Source: Anaerolineae bacterium (GTDB lineage: Bacteria; Chloroflexota; Anaerolineae; Aggregatilineales; Ch27). From it: a DNA stretch of 64,000 bases. The notes under the pieces are model-generated. The model was given only the letters and a program-made list of their open reading frames with translations, ran no database searches and was not told where the DNA came from. Positions 18,441 to 26,452 of the stretch are shown here, piece by piece. The number at the start of each line of letters is the position of its first letter. Positions within the stretch are counted from its first letter, which is position 1. Location: assembly GCA_013178165.1 (NCBI GenBank), contig JABLXG010000015.1:1-64000 (forward strand). Reading direction: 5' to 3'. Position numbers and translations under genes: made by a program.

Positions 18441-19811
18441 TTACTCCTCAGGCGCGTTCAGCAGGTTGTACTCCGCCAGCAGCTCATTGGCGTTTTCGTT
18501 CGCCTTGGTGAAGGCCACCAGCGGATCGGTGCCGTTGATGAGGATATCCTCCATCGCCGCGGTCATCTCATTACGGATGGCCGGGAAGGCGCCGATCAGC
18601 GCGCCGGCAGTTGCCGGGGTAGCCTTGGCGGCGGCCAGCTGGTCGGAGGCCACGCGGGAGTTGGGGCTTTCCTCGTACCAGCCAGCAGCCTCAAGCATCT
18701 CAACCGCGCTGGTCCGGATCGGGATATAGCCGGTGAACTTGTGCCAGTCCGCGGCGTTTTCCGTGTTGGTGAACCACAGCAGCCAGGTCAGGGCGCCCTC
18801 TTCCACCTCGGGGGCCAGGCCGTTGGTCAGCCACAGGCTGGCGCCGCCGATCAGGTTGCCGACATACTCGACTTCCTGGTTGTAGGGCATAAAGCCGGCC
18901 TTGACTTCAAAACCATTTTCCTTGCCAGTGGCCGTGATGGAGGTCACGTCGGAGCTGCTGGTGACGATCATGGCGACCTGCTGGGCAAAGAAAGCGTTGT
19001 TGACGCCATCCCAGTCGCGCTGGAGGCCGGTATAGACGTAGTAGCCCTTATCGGCCATGTCCTTCCACCAGTTGACGTAAGCCATCATGGCGTCGCTGGT
19101 CAGGTAGACCTCGGTCGCACGGGCTTCGCGGCCATTGCCGTTGTTGGCCAGCAAAGCGCCCTGCTGGGCCACCGACTGCTCGAAGAACCAGCCGTAATTC
19201 GGCCAGGTGATGCAGTTCTTGGGCGCATTGTCCATGGCCAGGACTTTCTCGCAGGCAGCCTCGACCTCAGCCCATGTCCTGGGCAGTTCGGTTACGCCAG
19301 CGGCCTCGAGCATATTCATGTTGGCATAGAAGATAGCCGAAGAAGTGTTCCAGGGCATCGAGGTCCACTTGCCGTCCAGGGTGTAGTAGTTGGAGACGGC
19401 GGGCACGATGTCCTCAAAGTTGACCGGCTGGCCGTTGATCTCGGTGCGGTCGCCAATCGCCTCGGAGATCGGCTTGAACCAGGGCGTGCCATCCGCCAGG
19501 CGGCCGTCGCGGGCGTTCTGCGTGGCAACTTCAAAGTACTGGACGATGGCCGGCGGATTGCCCTGCTCGAAGGCCAGTGCTGTAGCGCTGAACAGCTCTT
19601 CGTAGTTGTTGTAGCCCTCGATAATCACATTGTACTGGGGGTAAAGCTCATTGAAGGCGGCAGCCTTCTGCCGCGCCCAATCCAGCCGGGCATCGGTGAA
19701 GGCGATCCACATGCGGATATCGATGGGGGTCGCCTGTGCCAGCGCAGGGACTACCCCCGCCAACAGAAGAGCGACGACGAGCAGCAGAACAACCGGTTTG
19801 GTGCGATTCAT
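18441..19811 (-). CDS. Extracellular sugar/glycerol-phosphate-binding protein, UgpB type
   Basis: 456 aa. A clear Sec signal peptide (residues 1-26, basic then hydrophobic, ending ALAQA) is followed by a family-1 solute-binding protein. Motifs include MWIAFTDARLDW and PWNTSSAIFYANMNMLEAAGV, typical of UgpB-like and maltose-type receptors. AAAGGAGAG precedes the ATG. No lipobox Cys is visible, so it may be soluble or tethered by an uncleaved signal. It delivers ligand to the permeases encoded downstream. Glycerol-3-phosphate or an oligosaccharide are candidate ligands. Confidence 0.85.
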   Translation of the reverse strand: MNRTKPVVLLLVVALLLAGVVPALAQATPIDIRMWIAFTDARLDWARQKAAAFNELYPQYNVIIEGYNNYEELFSATALAFEQGNPPAIVQYFEVATQNARDGRLADGTPWFKPISEAIGDRTEINGQPVNFEDIVPAVSNYYTLDGKWTSMPWNTSSAIFYANMNMLEAAGVTELPRTWAEVEAACEKVLAMDNAPKNCITWPNYGWFFEQSVAQQGALLANNGNGREARATEVYLTSDAMMAYVNWWKDMADKGYYVYTGLQRDWDGVNNAFFAQQVAMIVTSSSDVTSITATGKENGFEVKAGFMPYNQEVEYVGNLIGGASLWLTNGLAPEVEEGALTWLLWFTNTENAADWHKFTGYIPIRTSAVEMLEAAGWYEESPNSRVASDQLAAAKATPATAGALIGAFPAIRNEMTAAMEDILINGTDPLVAFTKANENANELLAEYNLLNAPEE

Positions 19812-19862
19812 TGCTCTCTCCTTTAACCTGCAGAACTTGACACAACTATTCGGCTACTATGG

Positions 19863-19876
19863 TTCGCTAAAGCGAA
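19863..19876. promoter_or_regulatory. Palindrome upstream of ugpB, possible operator
   Basis: TTCGCTAAAGCGAA is a perfect inverted repeat (TTCGC/GCGAA around TAAA) about 52 bp upstream of the ugpB start. Its size and position suit a repressor site, possibly of the LacI or GntR type. The regulator is not in the adjacent DNA. Confidence 0.45.
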
Positions 19877-20216
19877 GCCGCCTTTCTCCGGCAGAACTGC
19901 AGACCGGCAGCAAAGACGGTACCCCGCTTCAGTTAACCGGCTGCAAGAATACCCTGAAATTCTGGTTAGCATACTGTTAAGCGAGTGTGGAACACTCTAC
20001 AGCGCGCCAGATGTCGCTCCGCCCGCCAGAGCGCGCCGATCCCGGCTCAGGATCGGGCCGATCCCTGATCGGGATCGGTTGGGCAGGCTGCACATAGTTT
20101 AACATGGATTTAATACAGATGCACCAATTCGACGCCGGACCTTCCCCGTGACGACGAACAGGCCATGGCCCGATGCGACGGGTTCTCCCGGCGCTCCGGG
20201 AGGTAGCCTGTGTCAT

Positions 20217-20244
20217 TTGCCCTGGCTACCGGCTTCCCTATAAT
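20217..20244 (+). promoter_or_regulatory. Promoter of the GlsB-like gene
   Basis: TTGCCC (20217-20222) and TATAAT (20239-20244) are separated by 16 bp, 45 bp before the ATG at 20290. The -10 box is a perfect consensus. Confidence 0.65.
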
Positions 20245-20289
20245 AAAGGTAGCAGTTCCTGTGCGGCAAAGCGTAAAGGAAGCGGTACG

Positions 20290-20550
20290 ATGATTGGTAA
20301 CCTTATTTCCTGGATCGTCGTCGGCGCAATTGCGGGCTGGCTGGCCAGCATCGTTATGAAAACCAATCGTGAACAGGGCCTGATCACCGACATCATTGTC
20401 GGCGTGGTCGGCGGGTTCGTGGGTGGCTTCGTGCTCAATCTGCTGGATGTCAATGCTGGTGTCAGCGGCATTAACATTCAAAGCATCCTGGTCGCCTTCA
20501 TTGGTGCGGTGATCTTCCTGGCCGCGCTGCGTTTCCTGCGCCGGCGATAG
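20290..20550 (+). CDS. GlsB/YeaQ/YmgE-family small membrane protein
   Basis: 86 aa from ATG 20290 with AAAGGAAG upstream. The start follows the promoter at 20217-20244. Three hydrophobic helices and the glycine-rich signature (WIVVGAIAGWLAS, DIIVGVVGGFVGGFV) identify the transglycosylase-associated/GlsB family, general-stress proteins of unknown mechanism. It ends in basic RFLRRR. Confidence 0.85.
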   Translation: MIGNLISWIVVGAIAGWLASIVMKTNREQGLITDIIVGVVGGFVGGFVLNLLDVNAGVSGINIQSILVAFIGAVIFLAALRFLRRR

Positions 20551-20583
20551 CGGGTTTGTACTCCTGACTTCCAGCGCGGAAGA

Positions 20584-20623
20584 ACAACGGTCGCTACTGG
20601 CCCGGGCTAGCAGTGACCGTTGT
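20584..20623. terminator. Bidirectional terminator hairpin
   Basis: ACAACGGTC (20584-20592) pairs with GACCGTTGT (20615-20623), and the stem extends inward through ACTG/CAGT. It lies between the convergent GlsB-like gene and the MFS gene. Confidence 0.6.
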
Positions 20624-20655
20624 GTATGGCAGCGCTTCTGGCAAAACGCCCTGTG

Positions 20656-21978
20656 CTAGCCTGCCGGCCCGGCAACGGGCGCCGGTTCCGTTTCAGCGGG
20701 GGCCGGGCGCGGTGTGGGGATGTAGTGCATCACCACGTAGAATGCCCCCAGCGCCATCGCCAGGGCAACGGCGAAAACCGCCTCGTAGCCAACCGCCTCC
20801 GCCAGTGTGCCGCCGATCAGCGGCGCGGTGAGCAGCGTCACCGCCGCCACAGTATTGAACAGGCCGGTGTAGATCGGGCGCTGTTCCGGCGTGGCGTGCA
20901 TGATGATCCAGTTCAGATAACTGGCAAAGAGGTTGCTGAGGGCCAGCCCGGCGGCGAAGAATCCTGCATACAGCGGCAACGGCCCGGCAACCCGCGCCAG
21001 CAACGCGCTGGCTGGCAACACAGCGACCAGCAGCAGCGCCAGCCGGATGTAGAGCAGGTTGTGGCGGGCACCCATCCAGGCATAAACCAGCGCCCCGCTG
21101 ATCGTCCCGATGGTCTGCATAGCCAGCAGCGTCGGGACGGCTACCTCGCTAGATAGCCCCAGGCGCACTGTGGCAAAACCAATGTAGAACGGCCCACCCA
21201 TCATGAACAGGCTGGAGAGCATCCGCACGATGATCATGGCCCGGAAGGCCCGGTCATCGCGCAGCACCCGCCCCAGCTGGGGGATGTACTCCCTGAAGGG
21301 GAGGATGGTTTCCGTCGCCTTGCCGCTGGGCAGTTCCTTCAGAAACAGCGGCGGCACGATCGAGATCAGAAAGAGTGCGCCGGCAATGCCGAACAGCAGA
21401 GCATAGTTCCCCGGAAAGCCCGGCCCGCGTTCGCTGAGGATCAGGCCAACCAGCGGGGCGACGCCAAGCATGATCACGCCGGAGATGGCCGTCATAAAGC
21501 CGAACAGGCGGGCGCGACGGTGGTCGTCCAGGCTGCTGCCGACCAGGTCCACCCACGGGACGCCGACAATGCCATCCCCCACTGCTGCGATACCATAGCA
21601 GATCAGGAAAGCGAGCAGGATTGCCCCGCGCCGTTCCGCCCCCAGCAGCAGGATGATCACGGCAAAGACCGGGATGGCAAAGCGCACAACGATATTTGGC
21701 CCGGCGAACCACCACTTCTTCCTCGCCACGCGCACCAGGTAACGGGCCATGAATAACTGCGGCAGCATCCAGCCGATATCGAACAGGCTGCTGGAAAGGC
21801 CGATCAGGACTTCGGAATCCGTCAGGCGGCGGATGAAGTCAGGGATGACCGTCGACGGGCCGATGATGCCCATCGCCACCGTGAACATGATGGCGTCAAC
21901 CAGGAACAGGCGGAAGTTGCGCCGATAAGCGGCTTCGCGCTCAATGGGGGAGAGCGTCCTCACCTCAGAGTCAGTCAT
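20656..21978 (-). CDS. MFS transporter
   Basis: 440 aa from ATG 21978 (MTDSEVRTLS), 30 bp inside a longer open frame. About twelve hydrophobic segments are apparent. The cytoplasmic loop DDHRRARLFGFMTAISG near residues 155-171 has the basic/acidic character of MFS loop 2-3. The C-terminal tail is Pro/Ala-rich. It resembles the uncharacterised MFS exporters of Chloroflexota and cyanobacteria. The substrate and direction are unknown. It is divergent from nuoN. Confidence 0.8.
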   Translation of the reverse strand: MTDSEVRTLSPIEREAAYRRNFRLFLVDAIMFTVAMGIIGPSTVIPDFIRRLTDSEVLIGLSSSLFDIGWMLPQLFMARYLVRVARKKWWFAGPNIVVRFAIPVFAVIILLLGAERRGAILLAFLICYGIAAVGDGIVGVPWVDLVGSSLDDHRRARLFGFMTAISGVIMLGVAPLVGLILSERGPGFPGNYALLFGIAGALFLISIVPPLFLKELPSGKATETILPFREYIPQLGRVLRDDRAFRAMIIVRMLSSLFMMGGPFYIGFATVRLGLSSEVAVPTLLAMQTIGTISGALVYAWMGARHNLLYIRLALLLVAVLPASALLARVAGPLPLYAGFFAAGLALSNLFASYLNWIIMHATPEQRPIYTGLFNTVAAVTLLTAPLIGGTLAEAVGYEAVFAVALAMALGAFYVVMHYIPTPRPAPAETEPAPVAGPAG

Positions 21979-22243
21979 GGCGTCCCCACAGGGTGATCCG
22001 GCAAACACTGGCTATTCTACGGGGCGGGCGCCCTTCCGTCCAGTGCGGCGCGGAGGGGGCCTGCGCCCGCCTGTGAAACGGCGCTTCGGGCTTCTGGCGC
22101 ATTGCGCGGCGACGGGATACAATACTGCCCGTCATAGACAGGTTTGGTAGAGTTTCTGGCGCCTGGGCCATGGCGTCATGCCCGCGCTCCCGGGAGCCAT
22201 GCTGCGCTGCGTTCTTAGCGATCCTGACCAACCAGGGGCGATT

Positions 22244-23752
22244 ATGTTCGAACTGCCAACCTTGGAAAGCCTCAATATGGGCGCGGCGCTCCCGGCGCTG
22301 GCGCTGGTGATCGGCACGATCGTATTGCTGGTGATCGAGCTGCTATTGCCGCAGCGACGTCAGTGGTGGATTGCCTGGCTGGCCTTGCTGATCACACTGA
22401 TCAGCCTGGGGGTCGCTCTGGTCAACTTCGATGTGCGCGGGGAAGCCTTCGGCGGGATGCTCCGCGCTGATCCCTTCGCCAGTCTGGTCAACGTGACCGT
22501 CCTGATCGCCGCCGCGATCGGCATCCTGCTGGCGATCGACTATCTCAAGCGCGCTCAGATCGAGCACCGCACGGAATACTACCTGTTGCTGCTGTTCACC
22601 ACCTGGGGGATGATGTTGATGGGCGCGGCCAACGACCTGATCATCATCTTCATCGCCCTGGAGCTGGTGAGCATCCCCCTGTACGTGCTGAGCGGCATCC
22701 GCCGGCCAGACCTGCGGAGCGAAGAAGCGGCGCTGAAGTACTTCCTGCTGGGCGCATTTGCCAGCGGGTTCATCGTCTTCGGCATCGCCCTGATCTATGG
22801 CGCGACCGGCTCCACCCGTCTGCCCGCTATCTGGCAGGCGGTGAGCGCGATTGTGGAGGGCGGCTCGTCAACGGTGTACCTGCTGTTGCTGGGCGTGGGG
22901 CTGGTTGCCGTCTCGCTGAGCTTCAAGGTGGCCGCCGTGCCCTTCCACATGTGGACGCCAGACGTCTACGAAGGGGCGCCCACACCGGTCACTGCGTTTA
23001 TGAGCGTGGGAACCAAGACGGCCAGCTTTGCCGCGCTGCTGCGCATCCTGCTGGTGGGATTGCCCACCCTGGTCGTGGCGGAAGGTACACGGGCTGCCTG
23101 GGTGGACGCGCTGGCGGTCATGGCGGCACTGACGATGATCCTGGGCAACCTGGCCGCGATCTGGCAGAGCAACCTTAAGCGCCTGCTGGCCTATTCATCC
23201 ATCGCGCATGCGGGCTATGTGCTGGTAGCGGTGGCGGCGGCAGGGCACCCGGGGGTGGCCGATCGCGGCGTGCAGGCGGCATTGCTTTACCTGCTGGCCT
23301 ATACCTTCACCAACCTGGGCGCTTTCGCCGTCGTGATTGCCGTGGAGCGCAATGATGGCAGCGGCGTTGAACTGGAAAACTTCACCGGCCTGGGGCGGCA
23401 ACATCCCCTGCTGGCCCTGCTGATGACCCTCTTCCTGCTCAGCCTGACCGGCATCCCGCTGACGGCGGGCTTTGTCGGGAAGTGGTACGTTTTCCTGAGC
23501 GCGGTGGACGCCGGGCTGGTCTGGCTGGCTGTGCTGGGCGTGGTGACCAGCGTGTTCGGGGCGTACTACTATTTGCGGGTGGTGGTGGCCATGTTCCTGC
23601 AGGAAGGGCCAGCCACCATCGGGATGCCGCGGCTACCACGCTCGCTGACGGTCGCCCTGGCCATTGCCATGCTGGGAACGTTGATCCTGGGCGTCTTCCC
23701 CGATCTGCTGGCCGGGGTATCCGGCGGGGTGACCCTGGCGCTGGGTGGTTGA
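22244..23752 (+). CDS. nuoN: NADH-quinone oxidoreductase subunit N (antiporter-like)
   Basis: 502 aa from ATG 22244, with a TACAAT at 22118-22123. About fourteen transmembrane helices. Hallmarks of the proton-pumping antiporter-like subunit are present: EYYLLLLFTTWGMMLM, IALELVSIPLYVLSG (the key Glu of helix 5), and SFKVAAVPFHMWTPDVYEGAPTPVT (Lys and His of the pumping path). In complex I this subunit follows NuoM at the operon end. Here it is single, with unrelated genes on both sides, so the other subunits must be encoded elsewhere. Confidence 0.93.
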   Translation: MFELPTLESLNMGAALPALALVIGTIVLLVIELLLPQRRQWWIAWLALLITLISLGVALVNFDVRGEAFGGMLRADPFASLVNVTVLIAAAIGILLAIDYLKRAQIEHRTEYYLLLLFTTWGMMLMGAANDLIIIFIALELVSIPLYVLSGIRRPDLRSEEAALKYFLLGAFASGFIVFGIALIYGATGSTRLPAIWQAVSAIVEGGSSTVYLLLLGVGLVAVSLSFKVAAVPFHMWTPDVYEGAPTPVTAFMSVGTKTASFAALLRILLVGLPTLVVAEGTRAAWVDALAVMAALTMILGNLAAIWQSNLKRLLAYSSIAHAGYVLVAVAAAGHPGVADRGVQAALLYLLAYTFTNLGAFAVVIAVERNDGSGVELENFTGLGRQHPLLALLMTLFLLSLTGIPLTAGFVGKWYVFLSAVDAGLVWLAVLGVVTSVFGAYYYLRVVVAMFLQEGPATIGMPRLPRSLTVALAIAMLGTLILGVFPDLLAGVSGGVTLALGG

Positions 23753-24038
23753 GCGCCATATCGTGGGCTGCCGCCGATCCATCGAAAGCTCGCTCACGCC
23801 GCTTCCGGCATGGAGGCGGCGTGATTTTTGTCGTGGATGGCAGGGGGTGGCTGTGTCTATCCCTGCCACCTGGACACCTACCAGTGGATCGCTACATCGG
23901 CGACCCTGGGGGAGGCGTTTGCATGCTACAATGGGGTTGGTTCTCACGGGATAGATCGCGAGGATGGATTGCACTATCAGCCATGTCCGCAATATTATTG
24001 TTGCGGAAGGGCTTACGGGCAGCGTGGAGCGTGAAAGC

Positions 24039-25658
24039 ATGAGCAGTGAAAGCACCGCCGTCCTGCTGGTAGAAGATGATCCCGGCTATGCGCGCCTGAT
24101 CGCGACGGCGCTGCGGCGCTCCCGCGGGCGGCAGTACGAGCTGGTGCATGTCGACTACCTCAGTGACGCCCTGGTGGAGATCAAACAGCGCACGTTTGAC
24201 GCTGTGTTGCTGGACCTGACCCTGCCCGACGCGCGGGGGTTGGAGACTTTCCTCCGCCTGCACAAGGCCGATCCGGAATTGCCGATTGTGGTGCTCAGCG
24301 GGCTGGATGATGAGCAGATCGCGCTCAGCGCCGTGCAGAACGGGGCGCAAGATTATCTGGTTAAGGGCCACACCGACATGCGCGCCCTGGCCCAATCGAT
24401 CGCCTATGCCATCGAGCGCCAGCGCGTCCAGGCCGATCGCAGCCGTCAGAATATGCGCCTGGCCATCCTGCGCGATATTGACGAGGAACTGACCCGTCAC
24501 CTGGACCTTGATTACGTCCTGACCATGGCCCTGGATACCGCTGTGCGCCTGAGCGTGGCCAGCGCCGGCCTGATCGGCTTGCTGCAGGATGAGCACTTGC
24601 GGCTGGTCCGGGATATCAACTACAACGTCGCCGAACTGAAAGATGAGTCGATTCTCACGAGCGGCGTGGTAGGGCGTGCCCTGCGGGAGCGCAAGGCCCA
24701 GCGCGTGCTGGATGTCAGCGCCGACCCGGATTACCTGCCGCTGCTGCCCCAGACCCGCGCCCAGATCGCCATCCCGCTGCTGTCCCAGGATCGTCTGGTT
24801 GGCTTTTTGAACCTGGAGACCACCGATCCCAACCGCTTCACCGAAGAAACTTTCGATTTCCTCAAGCTGCTGGCCGCCCGGATCGCCACGGCAGTCGACA
24901 ACGCCCGGCTGTATGAAAAATCCCGCAGCCAGCTGGCCAAGCTTCAGGAGCTATACAACCAGGTGCGCAACCTGGAGCAGATGAAGACGGATATGATCCG
25001 CATCGCTACGCACGACCTGCGCGCCCCGCTCAACAACATCATCGGTTTTGTCTACCTGCTGCGCCGTGAACTGGACCCGGCCACCCAGCCGCAGGCGCTG
25101 GAATACCTCGACTTCATCGAGCGCTCCGCCGAACGGATGCAGAAGATCACGACCGACATCCTCTCCCTGGAGCGGCTGGACGAATCGGGCGCCCTGCGGA
25201 CTGAACTGCTGGATCTGCAGGCGCTGGTTGAGCAGGCCTACCGCGACTACCAGGAGCAGGCCCGCCGCAAGGAGCAACGCTTCGAGCTGACGCTTGCCCC
25301 GGGTCCGGTGATGGTACAGGGGGAGCCATCGCTGCTGTATGAGGCCATCTCCAACCTGGTCGGCAATGCCATCAAGTACACCCCGGCGGGTGGGGCCGTG
25401 CAATTGCAGATGCAGATCAACGGTGATAAAGCCCGCTTTGAGGTCATCGATACCGGCTACGGCATCCCTGAAGATCAGCAGAAGCGGCTGTTCCAGCCGT
25501 TCTTCCGGGCCAGGAGCAGCGAGGTTTCCGCGGTGGAAGGCTCCGGGCTGGGGTTGCATCTGGTGCGCAATATCATCACCCGCCATAACGGGGAGATGGT
25601 GTTCAACAGCGTCTATGGCCAGGGCAGCACATTCGGGTTCATCCTGCCACTGGCCTGA
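24039..25658 (+). CDS. Response regulator-GAF-histidine kinase hybrid
   Basis: 539 aa from ATG 24039 (GGAG 10 bp upstream); TACAAT at 23927-23932 is a likely -10. An earlier in-frame ATG at 23964 is a weaker candidate. Domain order: receiver (VEDD near 11-14, phospho-acceptor Asp59, Lys near 109), GAF-like sensor (~150-295), coiled coil, HisKA with His325 in ATHDLRAPLNN, and HATPase with NLVGNAIKYTP, DTGYGIP and GSGLGLHLV boxes. No transmembrane segment, so it is a cytoplasmic phosphorelay kinase controlled by the N-terminal receiver and a small-molecule or redox signal at the GAF domain. No partner regulator is adjacent. Confidence 0.9.
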   Translation: MSSESTAVLLVEDDPGYARLIATALRRSRGRQYELVHVDYLSDALVEIKQRTFDAVLLDLTLPDARGLETFLRLHKADPELPIVVLSGLDDEQIALSAVQNGAQDYLVKGHTDMRALAQSIAYAIERQRVQADRSRQNMRLAILRDIDEELTRHLDLDYVLTMALDTAVRLSVASAGLIGLLQDEHLRLVRDINYNVAELKDESILTSGVVGRALRERKAQRVLDVSADPDYLPLLPQTRAQIAIPLLSQDRLVGFLNLETTDPNRFTEETFDFLKLLAARIATAVDNARLYEKSRSQLAKLQELYNQVRNLEQMKTDMIRIATHDLRAPLNNIIGFVYLLRRELDPATQPQALEYLDFIERSAERMQKITTDILSLERLDESGALRTELLDLQALVEQAYRDYQEQARRKEQRFELTLAPGPVMVQGEPSLLYEAISNLVGNAIKYTPAGGAVQLQMQINGDKARFEVIDTGYGIPEDQQKRLFQPFFRARSSEVSAVEGSGLGLHLVRNIITRHNGEMVFNSVYGQGSTFGFILPLA

Positions 25659-25734
25659 TCCCCCGGTTGCCCGCCATGAGCGGCCATACTAGAATGAGGG
25701 GCAACTCGCCCGGTGTGAACCAGGAGCGTGCCCC

Positions 25735-26325
25735 ATGCCCCCCGATGACGATCGCAGTATCCTCGAGGTTCGCCGTCACATCCCGTGGGAGGAAAACCCT
25801 TCGGAGCAATGGGCCTACGCTCTGGAGCATATGGATCGGGGTGAGTGGGACAACGCCATCAGGCATTGCCGGCGGGCGATCGCCATCTGGCCGACCTACT
25901 TTGACGCCTGGCTGTTGCTGGGCGGGGCGCTGGAAGAGCAGGGCGATCATGACGAGGCGCTGGCCGCCGTCCAGCGGGCCAGCGAGATCGCCATCCTCGA
26001 GCTGAGCCAGGCCTGGAACAACCTGGCCTCACTGCATTTGATCCGCCAGGAATGGGAAGAAGCCCTGACGGTTGACCGCGTGCTGGACACCATCGACCCC
26101 AGCCGCCACGGCATCATCTGTTACCGCATGGCTGTCTGCTACACCCAGCTTGGCCAGCGGGATACCGCCCGCAAATGGCTGCTGGAAGCGATCCGCTGCC
26201 GGTCCGATCTGCTCGACCGCGCCCTGGGGGAAAGCTGGTTGAAGCCTCACCACCGGGCGCTACGGCGGCTCAAGGCGGCTGCCGGGCGATCGCCAACCGG
26301 CATCAGCGAAGGTGATGCCGGCTAA
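25735..26325 (+). CDS. TPR-repeat protein
   Basis: 196 aa. Three to four tetratricopeptide units span residues ~27-150, for example WAYALEHMDRGEWDNAIRHC, AWLLLGGALEEQGDHDEAL and AWNNLASLHLIRQEWEEAL. It has no signal peptide and is probably a cytoplasmic scaffold. It begins 76 bp after the hybrid kinase and may be co-transcribed, so an accessory role in that signalling pathway is possible but unproven. Confidence 0.75.
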   Translation: MPPDDDRSILEVRRHIPWEENPSEQWAYALEHMDRGEWDNAIRHCRRAIAIWPTYFDAWLLLGGALEEQGDHDEALAAVQRASEIAILELSQAWNNLASLHLIRQEWEEALTVDRVLDTIDPSRHGIICYRMAVCYTQLGQRDTARKWLLEAIRCRSDLLDRALGESWLKPHHRALRRLKAAAGRSPTGISEGDAG

Positions 26326-26419
26326 CGCGCCGGGCCATACCCACCGCTATCCCCACGTTTGCCCAACGCACTGCCGCCGCGCCAGTTCCGGCGGTCTGTT
26401 TTTCCTGTACTCTGTAAGT

Positions 26420-26440
26420 GAAGACAGTCTTCTTAAGAAG
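26420..26440. promoter_or_regulatory. Two overlapping palindromes before the large lipoprotein gene
   Basis: GAAGACAGTCTTC (26420-26432) and CTTCTTAAGAAG (26429-26440) are both perfect inverted repeats that share four bases, ending at the ribosome site of the gene at 26453. They could be an operator or a small RNA structure that gates translation. Confidence 0.35.
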
Positions 26441-26452
26441 GAGCGGGAGATT

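Larger units (their letters stand above)
19812..20289. other. Divergent regulatory spacer between ugpB and the GlsB-like gene
   Basis: About 480 bp without a convincing gene. It contains the palindrome at 19863-19876, a GATC-rich inverted repeat (CCGATCCC 20058-20065 and GGGATCGG 20071-20078), and the promoter of the plus-strand gene at 20217-20244. Short open frames have no ribosome site. Confidence 0.5.

Noticed and set aside
18741-19826. 361-codon plus-strand frame opposite ugpB
   Set aside because: UgpB on the minus strand has a signal peptide, a ribosome site and family motifs; the plus frame is its shadow.
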